Of a DNA stretch of 64,000 bases, positions 1-6,699 are shown piece after piece. The notes below the pieces were generated by a model. The model worked only from the letters and a program-made list of their open reading frames with translations, was not told the origin of the DNA and did not search any database. Each line of letters opens with the position of its first letter. Within the stretch, counting starts at the first letter, position 1. The DNA comes from JAVBOW01 sp031549495. Lineage in GTDB: Bacteria; Bacteroidota; Bacteroidia; Bacteroidales; Rikenellaceae. The translations under genes were made by a program, and so were the position numbers. The stretch is from positions 1 through 64,000 of the forward strand of contig JAVBPS010000051.1 of assembly GCA_031549495.1 (NCBI GenBank), written 5' to 3'.

Positions 1-93
1 CTCACTCGGGATGACGCGCGCACGTTGGTCATATCGCAGGAATATCGCCTATGCCCGGTGCCAAGGGCCCGCACCGGTTTTTGCCGCTTTAGC

Positions 94-116
94 GGTAAGT
101 TGTTGATAACTTATCC
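94..116. promoter_or_regulatory. Inverted repeat, module copy 1
   Basis: TAAGTT, loop gttgat, AACTTA. A longer version recurs at 1174-1197. In both copies the repeat ends exactly 32 bases before a TAnnTTTG element, so it occupies the position of an activator site. The regulator is unknown. Confidence 0.45.
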
Positions 117-148
117 GGGCGAGCCGGCCGACCTGCAAAAAGATTGGA

Positions 149-156
149 TAAATTTG
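149..156 (+). promoter_or_regulatory. Promoter -7 element (TAAATTTG) for the FKBP gene
   Basis: A perfect TAnnTTTG match, the Bacteroidota primary-sigma -7 consensus. Surrounding bases (gcaaaaagattggata.atttgttc) repeat almost exactly at the nrdD promoter. No good TTTG -33 element is seen. Confidence 0.5.
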
Positions 157-160
157 TTCA

Positions 161-234
161 CCGATACATTCTGACCGCAGGGGAGACCCTGCGGAATTAA
201 CGACTATCCCGTGACTGCAAGCCCCAACCCAAGG
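161..234 (+). promoter_or_regulatory. Truncated cobalamin-riboswitch-like leader
   Basis: The bases gcggaattaacgactatccc and gtgactgcaagc follow the conserved aptamer core (GTGnAAnnC...GCTGnCCCCGCnACTGTnAGC) and align with 1298-1345 of the complete riboswitch downstream. The GCCACTG, GGGAAGGC and GTCAGGAGACCTGCC blocks are absent. A perfect 8-bp hairpin with a GAGA loop (CCGCAGGG/CCCTGCGG, 175-194) precedes the core. It is either a decayed duplicate or a reduced variant; ligand binding cannot be judged from sequence. Confidence 0.4.
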
Positions 235-258
235 CTAACCCATAAAACACCAAAAACC

Positions 259-1173
259 ATGAAAATCTTCACCTCTCTGTTTTTATCGCTGTTCGTTTGG
301 AGTTTTGCCCAGGGGCAGGATTGCGTCAAAGAAAGCGACGGTCTGTTTTCCGAAGAGGCTGTGGGCGTACCCATAAGCAACGGCTTACCCGGAACCGAGA
401 TCGATTCCGTAGCTTATTGCCTGGGGTTGGACCTGGGCGAGTATGTCAAAAACCTCGATACCCTGGGGGTGCTCAGCACCGCCCGGATCATCGACGGCAT
501 AAAGGATATCCGGGACGGCAAACCAAGTATAGCCAAAGAGGATGCTCTCGCCCTGCTTAAAGGACACTTCGGGGAGGGCAGGCGTGCCGAGCCCGGCACG
601 GTGGCTTATTGCGTTGGATTGGATATCGGCGAGTATGTCAAAAGCCTGAACCTGCCGTTGAATATCGATGTGATCGGGGCGGCGATAAACGACACCCGCG
701 CAGGCAGACCCGCCTTGACCACAGAGGTGTCCAACAGTTTTCTTCGGGAATTCTTCTTGCTTCGTAAACCGGCTATGGCAAAGCGGCAGGAGGTTGAATT
801 CCTGGCAAGCGTTGAGCAAAGTGGCAAGGTAAGGAAAACGCCGAGCGGCTTGCTGTATCAGATCATTACGCCCGGCAGCAACATAAAACCGGTCAGCGAC
901 GAAGATGTGGTCCGGGTGGATTATGAAGGATTTTTGAAGAACGGCGAGATTTTCGATTCGTCGATAGAACGCGGCGACGCCCCGCAATTCAAGCTCAGCC
1001 AAGTCATAAAAGGTTGGTCGGAAGGTCTTAAACTTATAGGCAAGGGCGGTAAGATAAAACTGTATATTCCTTCCGAGCTTGCTTACGGCGAACAAGGGGC
1101 GAGTGGTAAGATCGGGCCGAATGAGCCGGTGGTGTTTGTGATCGAGCTCATCGACGTTAATCCGCCGCAGTAG
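259..1173 (+). CDS. FKBP-type peptidyl-prolyl cis-trans isomerase, secreted
   Basis: A 304-residue predicted periplasmic prolyl isomerase. The ATG at 259 is chosen over the upstream in-frame ATG at 211 because it begins directly with a signal peptide (MKIFTSLFLSLFVWSFAQGQ). The C-terminal FKBP domain spans about 214-302, with VRVDYEGFL, the IFDSS motif, the VIKGWSEGL segment and the LAYGEQG loop. The N-terminal part holds two diverged copies of one roughly 50-residue unit, at 51-103 (VAYCLGLDLGEYVK) and 115-166 (VAYCVGLDIGEYVK), resembling the FKBP_N dimerisation helices of FkpA/Mip proteins. The gene stands alone on its strand between two homologous promoter modules. The enzyme family is secure; substrate and the purpose of the doubled N-terminal unit are unknown. 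Confidence 0.9.
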   Translation: MKIFTSLFLSLFVWSFAQGQDCVKESDGLFSEEAVGVPISNGLPGTEIDSVAYCLGLDLGEYVKNLDTLGVLSTARIIDGIKDIRDGKPSIAKEDALALLKGHFGEGRRAEPGTVAYCVGLDIGEYVKSLNLPLNIDVIGAAINDTRAGRPALTTEVSNSFLREFFLLRKPAMAKRQEVEFLASVEQSGKVRKTPSGLLYQIITPGSNIKPVSDEDVVRVDYEGFLKNGEIFDSSIERGDAPQFKLSQVIKGWSEGLKLIGKGGKIKLYIPSELAYGEQGASGKIGPNEPVVFVIELIDVNPPQ

Positions 1174-1197
1174 GGATAAGTTGTTGATAACTTATCC
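1174..1197. promoter_or_regulatory. Inverted repeat, module copy 2
   Basis: A perfect 9-bp inverted repeat, GGATAAGTT / AACTTATCC with loop gttgat, starting immediately after the FKBP stop. It lies 32 bases upstream of the nrdD -7 element, as in copy 1. It contains TGTTGATAA, one mismatch from a DnaA box. No T-run follows, so a terminator role is less likely than a protein-binding site. Confidence 0.5.
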
Positions 1198-1229
1198 GGT
1201 CAAAGCGGCCTGTCTGCAAAAAGATTGGA

Positions 1230-1237
1230 TACATTTG
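1230..1237 (+). promoter_or_regulatory. Promoter -7 element (TACATTTG) for the nrdDG leader
   Basis: A perfect TAnnTTTG match. The expected transcription start, 5-8 bases downstream, coincides with the 5' strand of riboswitch stem P1. Confidence 0.6.
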
Positions 1238-1243
1238 TTCGCC

Positions 1244-1417
1244 GATACGGTTCCCGGCCATCGCAAGAAGGCCGCATGGGATTAAAAGGGAACCCTGTGG
1301 AAATCAGGGGCTATCCCCGTAGCTGTGAGTTCCAACGCAAGGCGTGCATCCTTTGCCACTGGCCCCTGAGGCCGGGAAGGCGCACCGCCCGGAATGAGTC
1401 AGAAGACCTGCCGTATC
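1244..1417 (+). promoter_or_regulatory. Cobalamin riboswitch upstream of nrdDG
   Basis: The outer stem P1 pairs GATACGG (1244-1250) with CCGTATC (1411-1417). Between them lie the conserved blocks in order: aaaagggaa, gtggaaatc, a ctatccccgtagctgt block matching the B12 box, gccactg, gggaaggcg, and gagtcagaagacctgcc. After the aptamer, a bulged hairpin (about 1450-1492) could serve as expression platform; no clear T-run is seen, so control may be translational. It controls a B12-independent reductase, consistent with repression when cobalamin is plentiful. Confidence 0.92.
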
Positions 1418-1549
1418 AGAAATACTATCCGGGCTTTCGGGTGAAGAGCGGCAGAAGTGATTTTTACATGATTCCGTAAAAACTTCCTTGCCTCCATTCG
1501 TTGCGATTCCCGGCCACGGCCGAACATGAAACTACCGTAGAACAACGAT

Positions 1550-3640
1550 ATGGAAACATTTATCATCAAACGCGACGGAAAGCGCGAGCCTTTCTCCATC
1601 GAGAAAATCCAAAGTGCCATCGCCAAGGCCTTCCTCTCGGTGGGCAGTTTCGCCACGCAGGACGTGATCACCAACATCCTCAGCCGGGTGAGCATCAAGA
1701 GTGAAACGACCGTCGAGGATATCCAGAATCAGGTCGAGATCGCCCTGATGGCCGAACGTTATTACAACGTGGCCAAGGCCTACATGCTTTACCGGCAGAA
1801 GCATACCGAGGACCGCGAGGTGCGCGACAAGCTCAATTTCCTGATGGAATATTGCGACGCGCAGAACGCCGCCACGGGTTCCAAGTACGACGCCAACGCC
1901 AACGTCGAGAACAAGAACATGGCCACGCTCATCGGCGAGATCCCCAAGTCGAATTTCATCCGGCTGAACCGCCGCATGCTCACCGACCGCATCAAGGAGA
2001 TGTACGGCAAGGAGCTGGCGGACAAATACATCGACCTGCTCAACAACCACTTCATCTACAAAAACGACGAAACTTCGCTCGCAAACTATTGCGCCAGCAT
2101 CACCATGTACCCGTGGTTGATCGGCGGCACGCTCTCCATAGGCGGCAATTCCAAAGCCCCGACCAACCTCAAATCGTTCTGCGGCGGGTTTACGAATATG
2201 GTGTTCATGGTATCGAGCATGCTCTCCGGAGCTTGCGCCACGCCTGAATTCCTGATGTACATGAACTATTTCATCGGGCTGGAATACGGACAGGAATATT
2301 ACAAGGAAGCGGGCAAGGTGGTCGACCTGTCGAAAAAGCAACGCACGCTGGACAAGGTGATCACGGATTGCTTCGAACAGATCGTCTACACGATCAACCA
2401 GCCCACCGGCGCACGGAATTTCCAGGCCGTGTTCTGGAACATCTCTTATTACGACCGCTTCTATTTCGAAAGCCTGTTCGAGAATTTCCTCTTTCCCGAC
2501 GGGTCGAAACCCGATTGGGAGTCGCTCAGCTGGCTGCAAAAACGCTTTATGAAGTGGTTCAACGCCGAGCGCACCCGCACGATCCTCACCTTCCCGGTCG
2601 AGACGATGGCGCTTTTAACGGCCGACGGGCAACCCAAGGACAAAGAGTGGGGGGATTTCGCGGCCGAAATGTACGCCGAGGGGCACTCGTTCTTCACCTA
2701 CCTGAGCGACAATGCCGACTCGCTGAGCAGTTGCTGCCGCCTGCGTAACGAGATCACCGACAACGGGTTCAGCTACACGCTGGGCGCGGGAGGGGTCTCC
2801 ACGGGGTCGAAGAGCGTGCTGACGATCAACCTGAACCGCTGCATCCAGTATGCTGCCCGCAAGGGGATGCACTATCAATTCTTCCTGGAGGAAGTCGTGG
2901 ATCTGGTTCACAAGGTGCAGAACGCCTACAACGAGAATCTCAAATACATGCACGACAAGGGGATGCTGCCCCTGTTCGACGCCGGTTATATCAATATGGG
3001 CCGCCAGTACCTCACCATCGGGGTGAACGGGCTGGTCGAGGCGGCGGAATTCCTCGGCATCCCGATCACGGACAATCCGGATTACGAAAAATTCACGCAG
3101 GAGATCCTCAGCACCATAGAGCGGTATAATAAAAAATACCGCACAAAGAATGTGATGTTCAACTGCGAGATGATCCCGGCCGAGAATGTGGGCGTGAAGC
3201 ATGCCAAGTGGGACCGCGAGGCCGGATACAAAGTGCCGCGCGACTGCTACAACAGCTATTTCTATGTCGTGGAGGACGAGCGGACCAACGTGGTGGACAA
3301 ATTCCGCATGCATGGCCGCCGCTATATCGAGCACCTGACCGGCGGCTCGGCGCTGCACATGAACCTGGACGAACATTTGAGTAAAGAGCAGTACGCCCAC
3401 CTGCTGAAGGTCGCCACGCAGGAAGGGTGCAACTACTTTACGTTCAATATTCCCAACATGGTTTGCAACGACTGCGGGCATATCGACAAGCGCAACCTGA
3501 AAGCGTGCCCGAAATGCAACGGCGAAAACCTCGATTACCTGACCCGCATCATCGGCTACATGAAACGCGTGAGCAATTTTTCCCAGGCTCGTCAGAAGGA
3601 GGCGGCCACCCGCCACTATGCTACGCCTGGCCAGTTATGA
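1550..3640 (+). CDS. nrdD: Anaerobic (class III) ribonucleoside-triphosphate reductase
   Basis: A 696-residue glycyl-radical enzyme that reduces ribonucleoside triphosphates to dNTPs without oxygen. Residues 1-90 form an ATP cone (FIIKRDGKREPFSIEKI), the allosteric activity site. A CCRLRN motif at C395-C396 is a candidate for the thiyl-radical region. The C-terminus carries the zinc site (C639, C642, C653, C656) followed by RIIGY, with Gly669 as the predicted radical glycine. Length is normal. It overlaps nrdG by 23 bases, indicating translational coupling, and lies 132 bases after a cobalamin riboswitch. That control implies a B12-dependent class II reductase elsewhere in the genome (inference). 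Confidence 0.96.
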   Translation: METFIIKRDGKREPFSIEKIQSAIAKAFLSVGSFATQDVITNILSRVSIKSETTVEDIQNQVEIALMAERYYNVAKAYMLYRQKHTEDREVRDKLNFLMEYCDAQNAATGSKYDANANVENKNMATLIGEIPKSNFIRLNRRMLTDRIKEMYGKELADKYIDLLNNHFIYKNDETSLANYCASITMYPWLIGGTLSIGGNSKAPTNLKSFCGGFTNMVFMVSSMLSGACATPEFLMYMNYFIGLEYGQEYYKEAGKVVDLSKKQRTLDKVITDCFEQIVYTINQPTGARNFQAVFWNISYYDRFYFESLFENFLFPDGSKPDWESLSWLQKRFMKWFNAERTRTILTFPVETMALLTADGQPKDKEWGDFAAEMYAEGHSFFTYLSDNADSLSSCCRLRNEITDNGFSYTLGAGGVSTGSKSVLTINLNRCIQYAARKGMHYQFFLEEVVDLVHKVQNAYNENLKYMHDKGMLPLFDAGYINMGRQYLTIGVNGLVEAAEFLGIPITDNPDYEKFTQEILSTIERYNKKYRTKNVMFNCEMIPAENVGVKHAKWDREAGYKVPRDCYNSYFYVVEDERTNVVDKFRMHGRRYIEHLTGGSALHMNLDEHLSKEQYAHLLKVATQEGCNYFTFNIPNMVCNDCGHIDKRNLKACPKCNGENLDYLTRIIGYMKRVSNFSQARQKEAATRHYATPGQL

Positions 3641-4082
3641 CATCGTTTTCCAGGAGATTCCCGGGGAGGTGACCCTTGCGCTCAACCTCTCCGGGTGTCC
3701 CAATGGCTGTCCCGGCTGCCATAGCCCGCATTTACAGGAAGAGACAGGCGAAACATTGGACGAAGCGTTGCTCGGCGGGTTGCTCGACCGCTACGGCACG
3801 TCGGTGACCTGCGTCTGTTTCATGGGCGGGGACGGCGATCCCGGACAGGTGTCCCGGCTGGCGGGACAGATCCGGAAAACTACGGACGGCAGGCTGAAAA
3901 CGGGCTGGTATTCGGGACGGCGGGCCCTGCCCGCGGGATTCGACCCCGGTCGTTTCGATTACGTCAAACTCGGTCCTTACATCGAAAGCCTCGGCGGCCT
4001 GAAAGCTCCCGCGACCAATCAGAGATTATATAAAATCGAGTCCGGCGAACTTCGGGATATTACCCGGGAATTCCACAGGTAA
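3618..4082 (+). CDS. nrdG: Anaerobic ribonucleotide reductase activating protein
   Basis: A 154-residue radical-SAM activase that installs the glycyl radical on NrdD. The cluster motif is C27-PNG-C31-PG-C34-H, followed by a GGDGD SAM-binding stretch (FMGGDGDP). The ATG lies inside the last codons of nrdD, the usual coupled arrangement, so both proteins should be made together under the upstream riboswitch. Size and motif are typical of the family. Confidence 0.95.
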   Translation: MLRLASYDIVFQEIPGEVTLALNLSGCPNGCPGCHSPHLQEETGETLDEALLGGLLDRYGTSVTCVCFMGGDGDPGQVSRLAGQIRKTTDGRLKTGWYSGRRALPAGFDPGRFDYVKLGPYIESLGGLKAPATNQRLYKIESGELRDITREFHR

Positions 4083-4155
4083 ATTGCGGCATTGGTTATT
4101 CGGATAAAAACAGGGCACCCGCAAGGGGATGCCCCTACGGATCACCCTATGTCTT

Positions 4156-4228
4156 CGTCATGTCGAGCGTTAGTCGAGACATCTCAGCCTGTTTGCGTGA
4201 GCTGTCTCGCCTAACGCGCGACATGACG
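4156..4228. repeat. Intergenic palindromic repeat, class B
   Basis: Arms cgtcatgtcgagcgttag and ctaacgcgcgacatgacg enclose a second stem (gagacatctca / gagctgtctc). A close relative with the same interior lies at 38818-38890. It follows nrdG. Confidence 0.75.
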
Positions 4229-4300
4229 AAAAAATGGGCAAAAACAGCTCATTGGGCTTTGTCAGGGAATTGGATTGGTTTTATATTCCATTGTCCGATC

Positions 4301-4358
4301 AAAATAATCAACGTCATCCCGAGCGAGCGCAGCGACGAGGGATGACGTTGATTATTTT
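4301..4358. terminator. 20-bp perfect palindrome (class C repeat), likely bidirectional terminator
   Basis: AAAATAATCAACGTCATCCC pairs perfectly with its complement at 4339-4358 around an 18-base loop (gagcgagcgcagcgacga). It lies between the converging nrdG and oxidoreductase genes and is followed by a T-rich run. The gtcatcccgagcgagcg core links it to the intergenic repeats. Confidence 0.65.
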
Positions 4359-4376
4359 GTTTTTACTACTGAACCA

Positions 4377-6026
4377 CTATCCTTTCTCGCCCCTCACGAT
4401 CTCTTCCCTTTCTTTGTCCCAGTACATGCGGCGGCCTTCAAGGAAGGCCCTCGTGCCCATATGGGCCGCCATGGCCTCTTCGAATGCTGCATTGATGTCA
4501 CAGCTCGGGGTCTGGTTGTTGCGGATGCAGAAGAGCCACTCGCGGATATGCAGGTGAGTCGTGTCGTAGCGTTTGCCGCCGACGTAGGTGTAGAGCAGGC
4601 CCCGCTGCGCGAAATAGAGCTCGGTGGCCGAGGTAACCCCGTCGACCTTGTTCGAGCCCGGGACGTAAATGTAGAACGGTTCGTCGGTGGGGATCGTCCC
4701 GTCGGCTATTTTATCCTTATACTGTTCCGATTCGGCGTCTACAGTCATCAGGAGCGTGCTGGCGACTTCCAGGCTGGCGTCGCGGCCCATGATCACCTTG
4801 CCGCGCGGACGGCTGTTGCCCTGGGTCGCGCTGTACAGCATCGTCAGGTCGAGGTCTTTGAATTCCAAGGCGGTCTGCAATACGTCCGGCACGGTCCGTC
4901 CATCCTTGTACACATAGACCCCGCCGGACGAGGTGACGCTCGAAGGGATGCCCACGCCCATGATCTGGTTGATCGCGTCGTACTCGTGGGTCAGCAGGTC
5001 GCCGCTCAGGCCCGTGCTGTAATCCCACCAGCAGCGCCAGCGGAAGAAGCGTTCGAGCGAAAAACGATCGCGCGCGTCCGGCCCCATATAACGCTCCAAC
5101 TGGCTGCCCCGCATATAGTCCTCATATTCCCGGACGCTTTGGGCGGGCCCTTCGAATTGCTTCCAGTCGATGGTCTGGGGCGAAGAGCCCTCGATGATGG
5201 GGTAGACCCAGGCGCCGTTCGGTTTATTGCGGTTGGTGCAGACTTCGATCAGGTTGACTTTCCCGAGCAAATTGCGGTCGATGATCTCCTTGGCGCGGAT
5301 ATAGCTGTCGGTCTGACGGCCCTGGTGGCCGAGCTGGAAGACCAGCCCGCTCCGGCGGACGGCTTCCCGGACACGGTAGGTTTCCGGCACGGTCCAGGAC
5401 ATCGGTTTTTCGAGGTAGACGTGCTTGCCCGCCTCCATGGCCTCGATCGCCATCTGGGCGTGCCAGTGGTCGGGGGTGGAGATGATCACCGCGTCGATAT
5501 CGTCGGCCGCCAATAGATCTTTGTAATGGAGATAACGTTTTGGGGCCGCGCCGAATTTACCGCCGGTTCCCTCGCGGTGTATGTTCGAGCCCGCCACGAC
5601 GGCCGCTTCGCCGTACACGTCGAAAATATCGCAAACGCCGTTGACGACCACATTCAGGTCGTCCTGCTCCATAAATTGCTGGTAGCGGGTGTCGTTTTTG
5701 TTCGCAAGGTTCGCCTCGATCATCTGGTCGATCCACGCGGGTTCGGCGAACCCGAGCGCTTTCACAAGCTGTTTGCCGCGGATACCGAAGCCGATCACTC
5801 CGATCCGGAGCTGCTCGCCCTGCATCGAAGGGGGCAGGGGAGGGCGGTTTTCGAATTTAAAGATATTCCTCCGGTCGCGTTTTTCGCTCTCGCGGTAGAC
5901 TTTATCCCAGATGCCGTATCCGAGCGCCCCGACCAGCGGAAGCGTCAGCAGGGTCTTGATGGCGTCCCTGCGTCCGGGGGATTTCGGGGTATCCTCGTTT
6001 TTGTTCGTTTTATTTTTCTCGGACAT
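4377..6026 (-). CDS. Gfo/Idh/MocA family oxidoreductase, Tat-exported
   Basis: A 549-residue NAD(P)-dependent oxidoreductase. The N-terminus has a Tat-type signal (GRRDAIKTLLTLPLVGALGYG, RR at 19-20). A Rossmann motif IGVIGFGIRGKQLV follows near residue 75, then STPDHWHAQMAIEAMEAGKHVYLEKPM, the family hallmark with the catalytic-region EKP. The C-terminal half is the Gfo/Idh alpha/beta domain. Such exported proteins act on sugars or glycosidic bonds in some Bacteroidota (for example GH109-like enzymes), but no substrate can be assigned. A DoxX-like gene lies two bases upstream on the same strand, so the pair is probably one transcript. Confidence 0.85.
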   Translation of the reverse strand: MSEKNKTNKNEDTPKSPGRRDAIKTLLTLPLVGALGYGIWDKVYRESEKRDRRNIFKFENRPPLPPSMQGEQLRIGVIGFGIRGKQLVKALGFAEPAWIDQMIEANLANKNDTRYQQFMEQDDLNVVVNGVCDIFDVYGEAAVVAGSNIHREGTGGKFGAAPKRYLHYKDLLAADDIDAVIISTPDHWHAQMAIEAMEAGKHVYLEKPMSWTVPETYRVREAVRRSGLVFQLGHQGRQTDSYIRAKEIIDRNLLGKVNLIEVCTNRNKPNGAWVYPIIEGSSPQTIDWKQFEGPAQSVREYEDYMRGSQLERYMGPDARDRFSLERFFRWRCWWDYSTGLSGDLLTHEYDAINQIMGVGIPSSVTSSGGVYVYKDGRTVPDVLQTALEFKDLDLTMLYSATQGNSRPRGKVIMGRDASLEVASTLLMTVDAESEQYKDKIADGTIPTDEPFYIYVPGSNKVDGVTSATELYFAQRGLLYTYVGGKRYDTTHLHIREWLFCIRNNQTPSCDINAAFEEAMAAHMGTRAFLEGRRMYWDKEREEIVRGEKG

Positions 6027-6028
6027 GG

Positions 6029-6508
6029 CTATACGATCTTGGGGAAGTATTTTTTCAGCAGGCGGTCAAGCCCTATGATATGCGAGGTGGGCAGATAGAT
6101 CACCACCACCAACGCCAACGCCTCGATGATATTCTTATCGATCCAAAGGTAGGCCCCCTCCATCTGCATGGTATAGTCCGCGCCGGGAAAAGCGGGATGG
6201 GAGAGGTAATAGAGCGCAAGCAGCAAGATGCCCGAAATCGAGGCGATCTTCACGAACGCCCCGCAGATCAGGCCGAGCCCGATGAGCAGAAGTCCCCACT
6301 CGTTGACCAGGTCGACGACACCCACCAGCGACGCATTGCCTGCCAATGTGTTGAACATGTCCGAGAACCATCCTTGGGAATCCCTCAGGTAGACGGCCGA
6401 GCCCCAGGTCGGATTGAAGATCTTCACCAGGCCTTCGTAAGCGAAATGCCAGCCTATCGCGAGGCGTAAAATGATCAGGGCGGTTAGTTGTTTTTTAGAA
6501 TAATCCAT
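6029..6508 (-). CDS. DoxX family membrane protein
   Basis: A 159-residue protein with four predicted transmembrane segments (ALIILRLAIGWHFAYEGLVKI; WGLLLIGLGLICGAFVKIA; SGILLLALYYLSHP; IIEALALVVVIYLP), matching DoxX/TQO small-subunit-like proteins. The first segment carries the typical RLxxGWxFxxxGLxK pattern. It precedes the exported oxidoreductase by two bases, suggesting a redox pairing; the function is otherwise unknown. Confidence 0.8.
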   Translation of the reverse strand: MDYSKKQLTALIILRLAIGWHFAYEGLVKIFNPTWGSAVYLRDSQGWFSDMFNTLAGNASLVGVVDLVNEWGLLLIGLGLICGAFVKIASISGILLLALYYLSHPAFPGADYTMQMEGAYLWIDKNIIEALALVVVIYLPTSHIIGLDRLLKKYFPKIV

Positions 6509-6671
6509 CGTAGCAGAAAAAAATCAGCCCCAAGATATGAATTATTATTTTATTTTAATAATAGAATTTCAAGGAATTTTCATTCAACGCCCCAGACTGC
6601 CGCCATACGCCTGACCGACAGGGGATTTTTTTTATTCGTCCTTATAAAAAACCATCGAACCGAATTTTAAA

Positions 6672-6679
6672 CTACCTTT
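6672..6679 (+). promoter_or_regulatory. Promoter -7 element (TACCTTTG) for the RNA helicase gene
   Basis: A perfect TAnnTTTG match 20 bases before the ATG at 6700, in an AT-rich stretch. No clear -33 element is seen. Confidence 0.6.
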
Positions 6680-6699
6680 GCGGCTCAGAAAATACATTG

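Noticed and set aside
1..16. Right half of a class C palindrome at the window edge (cactcgggatgacg)
   Set aside because: Only a few bases are visible and the left arm lies outside the window, so it cannot be confirmed.
94..1197. Replication origin, suggested by DnaA-box-like TGTTGATAA sequences
   Set aside because: Only two imperfect boxes, no AT-rich unwinding region and no dnaA, dnaN or similar origin neighbours.
6697..6699. TTG start for the helicase
   Set aside because: An ATG follows in the next codon at a better distance from the promoter.
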